Source: Chitinophaga pinensis (GTDB lineage Bacteria; Bacteroidota; Bacteroidia; Flavobacteriales_D; Crocinitomicaceae). Taken from it: DNA of 50,295 nucleotides. The notes under the pieces are model-generated. The model worked only from the letters and a program-made list of their open reading frames with translations. It was not told the DNA's origin and did no database searches. The stretch is from positions 1-50,295 of the forward strand of contig CAMDNE010000020.1 of assembly GCA_945902745.1 (NCBI GenBank), read 5' to 3'. Shown in pieces: positions 24,706 to 33,160 of the stretch. Position 1 is the stretch's first letter, and each line of letters begins with the position of its first letter. A program made the translations under genes and the position numbers.

Positions 24706-25707
24706 TTAACCACCAATCGTAATCATGGATCTATTCTTCATTTTCCTTACCGTTTCATTGCTGAAATCAGCAAAACCTCCTCGTTCTTTATATTTAGAAT
24801 GAATTGCATTCAAAATTAATTCTTTTAAAGGATTTCCTGCTCGATATTCAGTAAGTAAATCTGTTTCTGATTGTGAAAACAGGCAATTTTTTATTTTCCC
24901 ATCAGCCGTCAATCTAATTCTATTGCACGTTGAGCAAAAAGGATTTGTAACAGAGCTAATGACACCAAATGATCCGATTGAACCTTTAATTTGGTAATTT
25001 TTTGTCGTATCATTCTTTGCATCTTCAATTCTCATCACCTTATCAGCTCCATAGAAGAAGTTCACTTTATCTATAATTTCTTTTAATGATACCTTTTTTT
25101 CTAGGTTCCAATTATTTCCATCAAAAGGCATGAATTCAATAAATCGAATATGAATTTTTTCAGTTCGAGACCATTCTACAAAATCGATAATTTCATCATC
25201 GTTGACATCGCGCATTAGGACTACATTGATTTTAACATTGAAATCATTTTCTAAAAGTAAACTGATGTTTTCTTTTATTTTGTGAAAGTAACTTCTTCTT
25301 GAAATAGTGTTAAATCTCTCTTCTTTTAAAGAGTCTAAACTTACATTTATATTTTTTATTCCCGCTTTTAAAAGTGCATCCAAATGTGAATCTATAAGAA
25401 TTGCATTCGTAGTCAATGCTATTTCTATCGGTAGTTTCGCCAATTCTTGAATTAAGTCATCAAAGCCTCTTTTAACAAGTGGTTCTCCTCCTGTTAATCT
25501 TATTTTTTTGACACCAAGCTCAACGAAAACTTTAGCTATAGCCAAAAGTTCTTCTGAACTCATAAACTCAGCTTTATCACGCAATTCTATCCCCTCAGCT
25601 GGCATACAATAGAAGCAACGTAAATTACAGCGTTCAGTTAGAGAAATGCGCAAATAATCATGCACTCTGCCATATTTGTCGACTATTTTTTCTATTTGAT
25701 TATCCAT
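24706..25707 (-). CDS. moaA: GTP 3',8-cyclase MoaA (radical SAM)
   Basis: 333 residues from the ATG at 25707 (a TTG at 25719 is the alternative). First step of molybdenum cofactor synthesis: GTP to 3',8-cH2GTP. The radical SAM cluster is C27-x3-C31-x2-C34 in RCNLRCFYCMP, followed by KIRLTGGEPLVKRG. The second cluster is in NPFCSTCNRIRLTADGKIKN with a third Cys in NCLFS. The protein ends MITIGG; the terminal GG is needed for catalysis in studied MoaA proteins. The start overlaps the hemerythrin gene by 8 bp. Confidence 0.96.
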   Translation of the reverse strand: MDNQIEKIVDKYGRVHDYLRISLTERCNLRCFYCMPAEGIELRDKAEFMSSEELLAIAKVFVELGVKKIRLTGGEPLVKRGFDDLIQELAKLPIEIALTTNAILIDSHLDALLKAGIKNINVSLDSLKEERFNTISRRSYFHKIKENISLLLENDFNVKINVVLMRDVNDDEIIDFVEWSRTEKIHIRFIEFMPFDGNNWNLEKKVSLKEIIDKVNFFYGADKVMRIEDAKNDTTKNYQIKGSIGSFGVISSVTNPFCSTCNRIRLTADGKIKNCLFSQSETDLLTEYRAGNPLKELILNAIHSKYKERGGFADFSNETVRKMKNRSMITIGG

Positions 25708-26410
25708 TGATAATTGCAAAATCTTGCTCTGTTAATAATTGTTGAGACAAAGGAAATAATGTTTCGTCCTCCCTAAAGATATGCAATCTTAATAATTCTG
25801 TTAGCTCTCTCCCTGAATTAAATGCTAAATCGAACGTCATCGCTCGAGACTCATTGTCTCTCAACCTTGTTCCTAGCCCAAGAAAATTAAACGCCAAACT
25901 AGCCAATTGAATAAATTTCGTGTGATCGTCTTCCATTAAATCGATTGCTGTACTTGGGTTTTCCCCTTTCCCATGTTCTCCAGACTCAATTAAACGGTCG
26001 TGTAAAATTCTGAAATAATGTCGTTCCTCTTTTCGATTATGAGGAAGAATGTGTTCGTCAAAATAAACGAAGAATTCATTAAAAGCGATATTTATTTCAT
26101 TTGTAAAAACGAACCCACTTTCACGAAACGCAACTAACGCTTCATCAAATATTTTCGTTTTTTCAACCACTTCTTTGTGCTCATCCATAAGTTCTTGAAT
26201 GAATTTATTCATGTTCTCATAGTCAGAACCTAACATTCTTTCTTTATCATATGCTTCGGGAGGATCCATGGCAGAAAACTCTTCCAAATTCTCTTCTTTG
26301 TCGATATTTCTTAAAATTGGATCTTCGTCTCTTAGTTTCTTAGAATGTTCTTTTAACTCTTCATCCTTTGAACCAACTCTTCTTCCCGTTTCCTTATTTA
26401 TGAATTTCAT
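25700..26410 (-). CDS. Hemerythrin-domain protein
   Basis: 236 residues. After a charged N-terminal ~75 residues comes a four-helix hemerythrin HHE domain with the diiron ligand pattern: DEHKEVVEK, FDEHILPHNRKEERHYFRILH, MEDDHTKFIQ and LRLHIFREDETLFPL. No membrane segments. Such proteins bind O2 or NO, or sense redox state. It is the first gene of the operon with moaA (8-bp overlap) and the third Crp/Fnr gene, and a perfect TGATTTAAATCA lies upstream. A link to NO produced during nitrate respiration is inferred, not shown. Confidence 0.85.
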   Translation of the reverse strand: MKFINKETGRRVGSKDEELKEHSKKLRDEDPILRNIDKEENLEEFSAMDPPEAYDKERMLGSDYENMNKFIQELMDEHKEVVEKTKIFDEALVAFRESGFVFTNEINIAFNEFFVYFDEHILPHNRKEERHYFRILHDRLIESGEHGKGENPSTAIDLMEDDHTKFIQLASLAFNFLGLGTRLRDNESRAMTFDLAFNSGRELTELLRLHIFREDETLFPLSQQLLTEQDFAIING

Positions 26411-26440
26411 TTTCGCTAAAATTACCGTTATGTTTTTATG

Positions 26441-26484
26441 TAAATATCGGTAGAGAATACAAAACTATTTATGATTTAAATCAT
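26441..26484 (-). promoter_or_regulatory. FNR-type operator of the hemerythrin-moaA operon
   Basis: Perfect palindrome TGATTTAAATCA at 26473-26484. The best -7 candidate is minus-strand GATATTTA at 26441-26448, two mismatches from consensus and 34 bp away, so this is the least regular case among the single-operator promoters. Confidence 0.6.
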
Positions 26485-26546
26485 CTTTTAAAATAGAGAC
26501 ATCTCTTTTTACTTTTTTTAAAAGCATCAAATGGAATTAAAATAAA

Positions 26547-26571
26547 AAACCCGAAGCAAAACTTCGGGTTT
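26547..26571 (-). terminator. Intrinsic terminator after the porin gene
   Basis: AAACCCGAAG at 26547-26556 pairs perfectly with CTTCGGGTTT at 26562-26571. On the minus strand it is followed by TTTTTTATTTT, closing the narK-narK-porin operon. Confidence 0.88.
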
Positions 26572-26595
26572 GATAAACTATTATTTTTTAAACGC

Positions 26596-27906
26596 TTACA
26601 TTTTCAACCCAACTTTAGGAAATTTCACTGGATTGTTTGGGCGAACAATTAACATAATATAGGCATAATTACTTGCCACAGCAATGTTTCCTCCTTTAAT
26701 TGCTTTCAGTGTATTTGTGCCGAACATTTGAGAATATCCACCTTGGAATGAGATTCCATCACAGTAATTATACACTAGTGTAAAATCAAGTTCAGCTCCT
26801 AAATGTGAATTTCTTGCTTTATATTCAGTTGGGAAATTCAAGTCTCTAACTGGCGCTGCTGCACTAAAGTAATGACCGTTTAATGAATAAATAAACTTGT
26901 CTTTTGTATAACTACATCTGAGGTAACCATCAAAAAGCCCAACTGTATTTAAGTGATTTCCTACATAGAAATAATCCATATATCCATTAAATCTATGATT
27001 CGTGCCATAAAAAGGATTAAATGAATTATTCACTTTATTTGCAGTATCAATTTGACTTGTTCCCGATAACATTTCAGCGCCAAGAGTTAATAAAAACCCT
27101 TTGACTGGTTTATATCCAATTTCAACTGAAACATCATATGCACTTATGTCTTTAGAACCACTCTTGCCCATTTGGTAATAACCATAACCTGCGAAGTTAA
27201 ATTTATCCGTTTTGTATTCCCCTCTAATTCCAACTGTTTGAGAATAAGCAGTTATAGAATCTGTTAAACCAGTTGAAGTATTTAACTTATTATACGCAAC
27301 ACCATTATTCAAGAACAAGAAGCTATAATTTCCTTTTCCAATTTTCTTATTCACCCATAAATATTGGAAGTTCTTATAATTATTCACAGTATATTGCGCC
27401 AATTTATATGATTCTGCATTTTGATTAAAAGCAAAACCTGCATCTCCAGACCATGTGCTATCGCGGTATTTCAAAATTGCAGCATCATGTCTTCTTCCTT
27501 GCATTGACCAATCTAATATTCCAAAAATACGATCATCATCATAAGAAATAGCTTGACGACCAACTTTCAAGGCCCATTTTTTTGACATTAACAATTCAAC
27601 ATTTGCTTCATATATTGACAATAAACCTTTTGTATCGATAGCTGAATTTGCAACACTTCCCCATGTTCTAACATCTTGAACTGCAACATTCATTTTAAAC
27701 TTTTCATGTTTGAATTCTGCTCCTAATCTTGCTCTTTGAGAAATAAACATTGCACCTGATTGGTTCGTATCTGCAAGAGTTCCTAAACCATGTCTATATT
27801 CGCCACGTGACATATATTGACCATTAACAGAAAATTGTGCTTCTACCTGACTTGCAAATGTTACTCCTAACATAAGGCAAATCGCTTTTAATTTTTGCGT
27901 TTTCAT
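26596..27906 (-). CDS. Outer-membrane beta-barrel porin (alginate export-like)
   Basis: 436 residues from the ATG at 27906, which opens a normal signal peptide (MKTQKLKAICLMLGVTFASQVEAQ); an upstream extension would bury it. The body is made of alternating amphipathic strands typical of a porin, with LGAEFKHEKFKMNVAVQDVRTWG, ALKVGRQAISYDDDRIFG and WSMQGRRHDAAILKYRD, the pattern of alginate_export (PF13372) proteins. It follows the two narK genes on the same strand, so a role as an outer-membrane path for nitrate or nitrite is inferred from context. The family name should not be read as alginate transport. Confidence 0.8.
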   Translation of the reverse strand: MKTQKLKAICLMLGVTFASQVEAQFSVNGQYMSRGEYRHGLGTLADTNQSGAMFISQRARLGAEFKHEKFKMNVAVQDVRTWGSVANSAIDTKGLLSIYEANVELLMSKKWALKVGRQAISYDDDRIFGILDWSMQGRRHDAAILKYRDSTWSGDAGFAFNQNAESYKLAQYTVNNYKNFQYLWVNKKIGKGNYSFLFLNNGVAYNKLNTSTGLTDSITAYSQTVGIRGEYKTDKFNFAGYGYYQMGKSGSKDISAYDVSVEIGYKPVKGFLLTLGAEMLSGTSQIDTANKVNNSFNPFYGTNHRFNGYMDYFYVGNHLNTVGLFDGYLRCSYTKDKFIYSLNGHYFSAAAPVRDLNFPTEYKARNSHLGAELDFTLVYNYCDGISFQGGYSQMFGTNTLKAIKGGNIAVASNYAYIMLIVRPNNPVKFPKVGLKM

Positions 27907-27932
27907 TTTGTTTGTTTTTAAATAAAAAATTA

Positions 27933-27997
27933 AACGAAGGGATACTCGAGATGGGAATCTATAAGCCAACTATTGAACTTTTAAGCATGCCCTTCGT
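27933..27997 (-). promoter_or_regulatory. Inverted repeat between narK and the porin gene
   Basis: Arms AACGAAGGG at 27933-27941 and CCCTTCGTT at 27989-27997, perfect over 9 bp with a 47-base loop. On the minus strand it is followed by a T-rich stretch, so it may be a partial terminator that lowers porin expression relative to the transporters. Confidence 0.4.
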
Positions 27998-28014
27998 TCA
28001 CCTAACTTTGTGCA

Positions 28015-29604
28015 TTAACTTGGTCTTTCGCACCCTTTTCGTTGATAGAAGTACCAATTTACTAATGTTGCAATTAAAGAAAATACTATTAATCCAATAA
28101 AGAATGGATTAGGAGTCCCAGAAGCATTGATTGCTGTCAAAATTAACATTGCAAAAATGAACGGTCCAAATGCAGCAATGGCAGCTGTCCATCCAATTAC
28201 TCCTGCTGCTTGACGAGGATTATGTTGGAAAATTATTGGATATTGTCTGAAAGTTGCTGCATTTCCTATTCCTGTGAAGAAGAAAAGCCCAAGCATTACG
28301 GCAACAAACATTGGGAATTGATCCAAGCTTTTTGGATCAAGAAGACCCATGCCTACTAGCATACTACAACCAACTATTAAACCAATTCCCGAAATAGTTG
28401 TCAGGATAGCTCCACCCACTTTATCAGCGACAAATCCAAAAAGAACACGACTTGCTGAACCAATAAGTGGTCCATAAAAAGCATATACTAAAGGATCAGG
28501 AGCATCTGGGAAAGGCCCATAAACTGTTTTTATCAACATTGGGAAAGCTGCTGCTAGACCCGCAAAACTACCAAATGTCATAAGGTATGTAATTGTACAA
28601 TACCACGTATGTTTATCACCGAAAATGTCGAATTGCTCTTTGATTGAAGCTTTTACAGGAATACTTTTCAATTGAATCCAAGCTAAGAACCCAAAGATCA
28701 ACAAGAATGGAACATACCAGAATGCAGCTGTTTGCAAATAAATAGGTTTGTTAGAAACTGCTGTTTCAGCTTTGAATTCTTTTAGAGCTGTTTCAGCTGC
28801 TTTTGGATGAATATTTGCAAAACCACGTGATTGTGCTAAAGGCGGAAGTTTTTCAAAACTTGCAACATAATCAACGTTTTTAGGATCAACTTTAAACTTT
28901 TTAAGGACTTTTGGATGAACAGCACTAATAACCTTTCCTTGAATTTCAGGATCTAATGTGCTAAAAATCTTTACCGTCTGTTCCTTCCCTAATATCTCAA
29001 ATTGTGCTTGCACGTCTTTCGCTTCGACCTTTGTAAACATTGCCGAAGAACCATACACCCCAAAACCAATTACAATTGGAGTTAAAAACTGTACCAAGCT
29101 CACCCCAAAGTTTCCAATTCCTGCTTGAATACCTAAAGCAGTTCCCTTTAAACGTTTTGGAAAAAATAGATTTGTACTAGGCATATAAGACGAGAAATCG
29201 CCACCACCAAAACCAGACAAAAATGCAAGAACCATAAACATCCAGAATGGTGTTGATGTATCCATAATTGCGAATCCAATTCCAACACATGGAATAATTT
29301 TCAAGAATGTAGAAATAGAAATAACATGACGTGTACCATATATTGGCAGTAAAAATGTATGTACAATTCTTAAAATACCTCCTGCCAAACCAGGCATTGC
29401 TGCCAACCAGAACAATTCATCTTTTGTAAATTTAAACCCTATTCCATTCAGTTTTACTACAAGAGCACTCATTATAAACCAAGTAGCGAAAGAAAAAATT
29501 AAGGCTCCAGTTGTGATCCATAACGTTTTCCATGCTCTTTTACTTCCTTCAGAATTCCAAAACTCTTCATTTTCGGGTTCCCATTTGTTTAACCAAGTTG
29601 ACAT
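28015..29604 (-). CDS. narK: NarK-type nitrate/nitrite transporter (MFS)
   Basis: 529 residues, twelve predicted membrane segments. Nitrate-porter features: FLSGFGGGDFSSYMPSTNLFFPKRLKGTALGIQAGIGNFG in the first half and FFTGIGNAATFRQYPIIF in the second, both corresponding to glycine-rich nitrate signature regions. A hydrophilic insert of ~110 residues (around VEAKDVQAQFEILGKEQ to KEFKAETAVSNK) lies between helices 6 and 7 and is longer than in E. coli NarK. It follows the other transporter gene by 25 bp. Whether it is a nitrate/nitrite antiporter or a proton symporter cannot be told from sequence by eye. Confidence 0.88.
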   Translation of the reverse strand: MSTWLNKWEPENEEFWNSEGSKRAWKTLWITTGALIFSFATWFIMSALVVKLNGIGFKFTKDELFWLAAMPGLAGGILRIVHTFLLPIYGTRHVISISTFLKIIPCVGIGFAIMDTSTPFWMFMVLAFLSGFGGGDFSSYMPSTNLFFPKRLKGTALGIQAGIGNFGVSLVQFLTPIVIGFGVYGSSAMFTKVEAKDVQAQFEILGKEQTVKIFSTLDPEIQGKVISAVHPKVLKKFKVDPKNVDYVASFEKLPPLAQSRGFANIHPKAAETALKEFKAETAVSNKPIYLQTAAFWYVPFLLIFGFLAWIQLKSIPVKASIKEQFDIFGDKHTWYCTITYLMTFGSFAGLAAAFPMLIKTVYGPFPDAPDPLVYAFYGPLIGSASRVLFGFVADKVGGAILTTISGIGLIVGCSMLVGMGLLDPKSLDQFPMFVAVMLGLFFFTGIGNAATFRQYPIIFQHNPRQAAGVIGWTAAIAAFGPFIFAMLILTAINASGTPNPFFIGLIVFSLIATLVNWYFYQRKGCERPS

Positions 29605-29629
29605 AACTTTTAATTTAGGTAAATATTAA

Positions 29630-31354
29630 TTATCGAACTATTCTTAATATTGGGCAAGTAGCTTCTTTGAAAATCTCATGTGTTCTGCTTCCCATTAGTA
29701 ACTTACCGATTGGAGAAGCAACGTGACTCGCTAAGAGAATCAATTCTGCATTTCTTTCTTTGGCAATAGTAACTATTTCATGTGCAATATCTCCTTGTCC
29801 AAAAACAGCTTCAATATTGTTGACATTTAAATCACGTAATTTTGTTGCTTCATTTATTAAAGCCTGTTTTCCTGTGTGAATCCAAGAATCACGTATTGCT
29901 GAGAAATTGTCAGAATCAGTAGCCAGTAAACCTGTACTGTGCGATTTTTCGTTGACATAAAGTAACAGCAATTTTGATCCCGTTGTATTCGCTAAATAAG
30001 CTGCGTGATCTCTTGCTTTGTCAGCTAATTCTGAATTTCCAACAGGATAAATTATTGTTCTATAAGCCAATTCCCCTGTTGAAGTTTTACTTGGAATTAC
30101 AGTTAACCCAGGAATGTGTTCTGTAATTTCAAATTCGATGTCTTCTTTAATAATTCGTGCACGTCCACCTTTATCAACCCATTTCGCTGTCCATTTGCGC
30201 TGTGAAACTCTTAAAACAATGAATGCAAGTACTGCTAAAATCGCGAATGATATAAACCCCCAGAAAAAAGAACCTGTGTTCTGTTTTGAAAGTCCCATTG
30301 CATTTGGAATAAAACTTCCTCCCAAGGCACCGATTTCACCTATCATACTTCCTGCTACAGCAGTTGCAAGGGGCCATCGTAAAGGGACAAGTTGGAAAAG
30401 AGCACCATTTCCAGCTCCAAGTGCGGCAAAGGTAAACATAAAGAGAATCGTTGTCCCCGTAACTCCAATTGGAAATGCCGCCATTATAATAGACAAGATT
30501 ACAAAACCAAAGACCATGGTTAAGATGTTAACCCCTCCCCATTTGTCGGCGGCCCAGCCACCAACTACCCGGATAGCAGAACCCATTAATGCGGCCAGCA
30601 TTGTTAATTGTCCCGCCTCAACTTTTGTGACACCAAATTGATCGTGAAAATAAGTTGGTAAAAAGTTTGCCAAACCGATGAATCCACCAAAAGTGATGAT
30701 ATAAATGAAGTTAAACGACCAACCATCACGCTCTAAAAGACAAGATAAATGTTCTTTTAATGTTTGTCTTTCTCTATCAGGTGGTTCTTTCGCAAAAACA
30801 ATCATTACAATCATTGGAATAAGCATGAAAAAAGCTGCGATTCCGTACACCGCATGCCATCCATAATGCATTGCTAATGGTGGGGCGAATAACATTGCTA
30901 GTACAGTCCCGCTATTACCAGCACCAGCAATTCCCATTGCTAATCCTTTATATTTTGGCGGAAACCAACCTGACCCTAATGACAGTGCAACACCAAAACT
31001 AGCTCCTGCGATACCAAGTAATACACCCATTGCTAATACATCAGAATATGTATCTACCATCGTATAACCAAAAACCATTGCCGCCATAATTAGCGTCATT
31101 TCAGTTAAAGCCGCATTTTTACGACCTATGTACTGCGATAAAACTCCCAAAGGAAAACGCATAATGGCTCCAGCCAAAATTGGAACGGAGATCATAAATC
31201 CTTTTTGTGCATCCGTCAAATGAAATTCTTCACTTATAAATGGTGCCATCGCTCCGTTAAGCACCCATATTGCAAAGCAAAAATCAAAATACAAAAAGGA
31301 CGCAAATAATGTTGGTGCATGTCCTGATTTTAAAAATATTCTAAAACTTCCCAT
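29630..31354 (-). CDS. NarK-family MFS transporter fused to a universal stress (UspA) domain
   Basis: 574 residues. Residues ~1-400 are a 12-helix MFS nitrate/nitrite porter: LGIAGASFGVALSLGSGWFPPKYKGLAMGIAGAGNSG and AALGAGNGALFQLVPLRWP are the two nitrate-signature regions. After a ~40-residue linker, residues ~430-574 are a UspA domain (RTIIYPVGNSELADKARDHA, KLLLLYVNE, AELILLASHVASPIGKLLMG followed by SRTHEIFKEATCPILRIVR, the ATP-binding loop region). The Usp domain may gate transport by nucleotide status (inference). First gene of the narK-narK-porin operon, with an FNR-type promoter. Confidence 0.9.
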   Translation of the reverse strand: MGSFRIFLKSGHAPTLFASFLYFDFCFAIWVLNGAMAPFISEEFHLTDAQKGFMISVPILAGAIMRFPLGVLSQYIGRKNAALTEMTLIMAAMVFGYTMVDTYSDVLAMGVLLGIAGASFGVALSLGSGWFPPKYKGLAMGIAGAGNSGTVLAMLFAPPLAMHYGWHAVYGIAAFFMLIPMIVMIVFAKEPPDRERQTLKEHLSCLLERDGWSFNFIYIITFGGFIGLANFLPTYFHDQFGVTKVEAGQLTMLAALMGSAIRVVGGWAADKWGGVNILTMVFGFVILSIIMAAFPIGVTGTTILFMFTFAALGAGNGALFQLVPLRWPLATAVAGSMIGEIGALGGSFIPNAMGLSKQNTGSFFWGFISFAILAVLAFIVLRVSQRKWTAKWVDKGGRARIIKEDIEFEITEHIPGLTVIPSKTSTGELAYRTIIYPVGNSELADKARDHAAYLANTTGSKLLLLYVNEKSHSTGLLATDSDNFSAIRDSWIHTGKQALINEATKLRDLNVNNIEAVFGQGDIAHEIVTIAKERNAELILLASHVASPIGKLLMGSRTHEIFKEATCPILRIVR

Positions 31355-31377
31355 AACCTTTGTGTTATATTATAGAA

Positions 31378-31420
31378 CAAATCTACTAAGCACTTTATGC
31401 GTATAAAATGACGTAAATCA
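31378..31420 (-). promoter_or_regulatory. FNR-type operator and -7 box of the narK operon
   Basis: Operator TGACGTAAATCA at 31409-31420 (one half site imperfect), minus-strand -7 box TAGATTTG at 31378-31385, centres 33 bp apart. Confidence 0.72.
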
Positions 31421-31596
31421 TACAATTTGGAATTTCATAAAAAAAGTTAAAAACACTTAATATTGACATTTAACTTATTGATTTTTAATTTTTTATACTG
31501 TCAAAAACACCTTATTTCAGATGAATTAGTCCTACTAATGCTTGTTTTAAGTCATAAATCGATTAAAAAATAGAAACGATCCGAATAAAAAACAAA

Positions 31597-31628
31597 AAAG
31601 GTCATCCATCAAATGATGAATGACCTTT
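31597..31628 (-). terminator. Intrinsic terminator after the 31647 gene
   Basis: AAAGGTCATCCATCA (31597-31611) pairs with TGATGAATGACCTTT (31614-31628) with one mismatch. On the minus strand a long T-run follows. The remaining gap 31421-31596 shows nothing else. Confidence 0.85.
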
Positions 31629-31646
31629 AAATTACTTTTATAGATA

Positions 31647-32030
31647 TTACATTCCTACGTTCACTTCTTTGTGTTTATCCATAATCATGATATAAACGTG
31701 ATCTGGAGAAATTTCTTCAATGTTGATACCAAAGGTCATCGCATTGGTGCGTTGCATTTGCACTAATTCCAAATGATTTTTGTCGTGTAAGGTAAATATC
31801 ATGAAATGTTTGTCGCCAATTTGATCCAAAATTTTCACCATGATTTCCATGTTTGTATCAGCAATATCTGTTCGATTTGCATCAAAATTTGAAACAAGTG
31901 TTTTGTAATCTTTTTCAAAAATTTCTTGTATAACGCCATTCCCATTGAAAAAAGCGTCCATGTTTTCCACATCCCAAATTTGAAAATCCTTGTATTGAAC
32001 GGCATTTTCATTAAACTGTTGAACTATCAT
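31647..32030 (-). CDS. Hypothetical protein of the nitrate/anaerobic regulon
   Basis: 127 residues from the ATG at 32030 (MIVQQFNENAVQY). A longer frame to 32066 would begin upstream of the predicted transcription start near 32042, so I reject it. No signal peptide or membrane segment. Features: YKDFQIWDVENMDAFFNG, MEIMVKILDQIGDKHFMIFTL and a C-terminal MIMDKHKEVNVGM. I recognise no family. It is transcribed divergently from the 61-residue membrane protein at 32137, sharing a single FNR-type operator, and ends in a strong terminator. Likely linked to nitrate respiration by regulation only. Confidence 0.72.
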   Translation of the reverse strand: MIVQQFNENAVQYKDFQIWDVENMDAFFNGNGVIQEIFEKDYKTLVSNFDANRTDIADTNMEIMVKILDQIGDKHFMIFTLHDKNHLELVQMQRTNAMTFGINIEEISPDHVYIMIMDKHKEVNVGM

Positions 32031-32044
32031 AATTTGATTTTTTT

Positions 32045-32118
32045 CAAAGATATAGTTTAAAGTCACCTCAATAAATGATTTATATCACATTTTTTCAAAG
32101 CTGTTTTTTATACTATTG
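32045..32118. promoter_or_regulatory. Symmetric divergent promoters with one FNR-type operator
   Basis: Operator TGATTTATATCA at 32076-32087. Minus-strand -7 box TATCTTTG at 32045-32052 and plus-strand -7 box TACTATTG (one mismatch) at 32111-32118 both lie exactly 33 bp from the operator centre, so one bound dimer could activate both directions. Confidence 0.75.
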
Positions 32119-32136
32119 TATAATTAAAACAGTAAG

Positions 32137-32322
32137 ATGGACAAAAACACCGTATTTTTAATTGGATTATGTCTTTCTGTATACATTCTATTTGCGGCAG
32201 GGATGCTTTGGCTCAATAGAAACTTAAAAAATGACAAGAGAACCTTTCGGTTAATGGTAATTACACTTATGACAAGTTTTATAGGAGGAATTGCACTAAT
32301 GATATATGCGCTATCCAATTAA
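32137..32322 (+). CDS. Small two-helix membrane protein of the FNR-type regulon
   Basis: 61 residues with two membrane segments: VFLIGLCLSVYILFAAGMLWL and LMVITLMTSFIGGIALMIYAL, separated by a positively charged NRNLKNDKRTFR loop. That loop should face the cytoplasm, giving both ends outside. No recognised family. Promoter evidence (operator at -40.5) makes it a real gene in spite of its size. It could be an accessory subunit or assembly factor of a respiratory complex, but nothing in the sequence proves this. Confidence 0.65.
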   Translation: MDKNTVFLIGLCLSVYILFAAGMLWLNRNLKNDKRTFRLMVITLMTSFIGGIALMIYALSN

Positions 32323-32407
32323 TAGTCCACATTTTATAATTTATGTAGCATTATAATTCGGGCATCTTAAGAAATTAGAACTCAACTTTAATCACTATTT
32401 TTACACT

Positions 32408-33151
32408 ATGAAAATCAGGTCATTTTCAACATTATTTATTGGGTTTCTGGCTATTTCAATTAATTGTCATGCCCAAAAGATTGTAAATCGTTCGAATCAA
32501 CAGTGGTTACAATATTACACGCAAATAAAGCTTTCTGAAAAATTACTATTAATGAGCGATATTGGTTTCCGGACAAAAGGAGACATTCAAGATTGGTCTC
32601 AAATTACGAGCAGAACAGGTGTTGCATATCCGATAGGAAAAAATCTTCAAGGAGTAAGTGGAATTGCATGTTTTACTGCATTCAATGATTCTAAAACAAG
32701 TATTATTGAAATTCGTCCTTATCAAGAAATCAATTCTACTATAAAGTTTAAATCGCTTACACTGCAAAATCGCTTTCGAATTGAAGCAAGATCCTTTCAA
32801 AACAAGACGAATGCGGCAAACCCGACGTCTTTCAATTTTCGATTGCGATATAGGCTTTATTTTACCTTACCATTTATTAAATTGTCGTCGAAGAACCCAG
32901 ATTTCAAGCTCCTCTTAAATTTTGGTGATGAATTGTTTATCAATCTTGGAAAAGAGATTATTTATAATACGTTTGATAATAACCGAATTTTAATTGGACC
33001 TGCATTGCAAATCAACAAGCAGCTGAATATCGGTTTGACTTATTGCTATCAGTTTGGGCAACGAAGTTCGGCTTCAACTTATGAGTCTTCAAATATATTT
33101 TGGTTGGGAATAACACAAAAATTTGGGTTTAAGGAAAAAGTGAAAGAATAG
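32408..33151 (+). CDS. DUF2490 outer-membrane beta-barrel protein
   Basis: 247 residues with a signal peptide (MKIRSFSTLFIGFLAISINCHA). The body has the DUF2490 layout: NQQWLQYYTQIKLSEKLLLMSDIGFR at the start, repeated amphipathic strands such as LQNRFRIEARSFQNKT and FNFRLRYRLYFTLPF, and a last strand ending SSNIFWLGITQKFGF. It is probably a small outer-membrane barrel of unknown cargo. It converges with ctaA (9 bp between stops). No operator was found upstream. Confidence 0.8.
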   Translation: MKIRSFSTLFIGFLAISINCHAQKIVNRSNQQWLQYYTQIKLSEKLLLMSDIGFRTKGDIQDWSQITSRTGVAYPIGKNLQGVSGIACFTAFNDSKTSIIEIRPYQEINSTIKFKSLTLQNRFRIEARSFQNKTNAANPTSFNFRLRYRLYFTLPFIKLSSKNPDFKLLLNFGDELFINLGKEIIYNTFDNNRILIGPALQINKQLNIGLTYCYQFGQRSSASTYESSNIFWLGITQKFGFKEKVKE

Positions 33152-33160
33152 GTTAAAATA

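Noticed and set aside
26596-27906. Porin as a true alginate exporter
   Set aside because: No alginate or polysaccharide genes nearby; the operon is with nitrate transporters, so only the fold is claimed.
30114-30641. 175-codon plus-strand frame opposite the NarK-Usp gene
   Set aside because: Shadow frame: the opposite strand encodes a conserved membrane transporter throughout.
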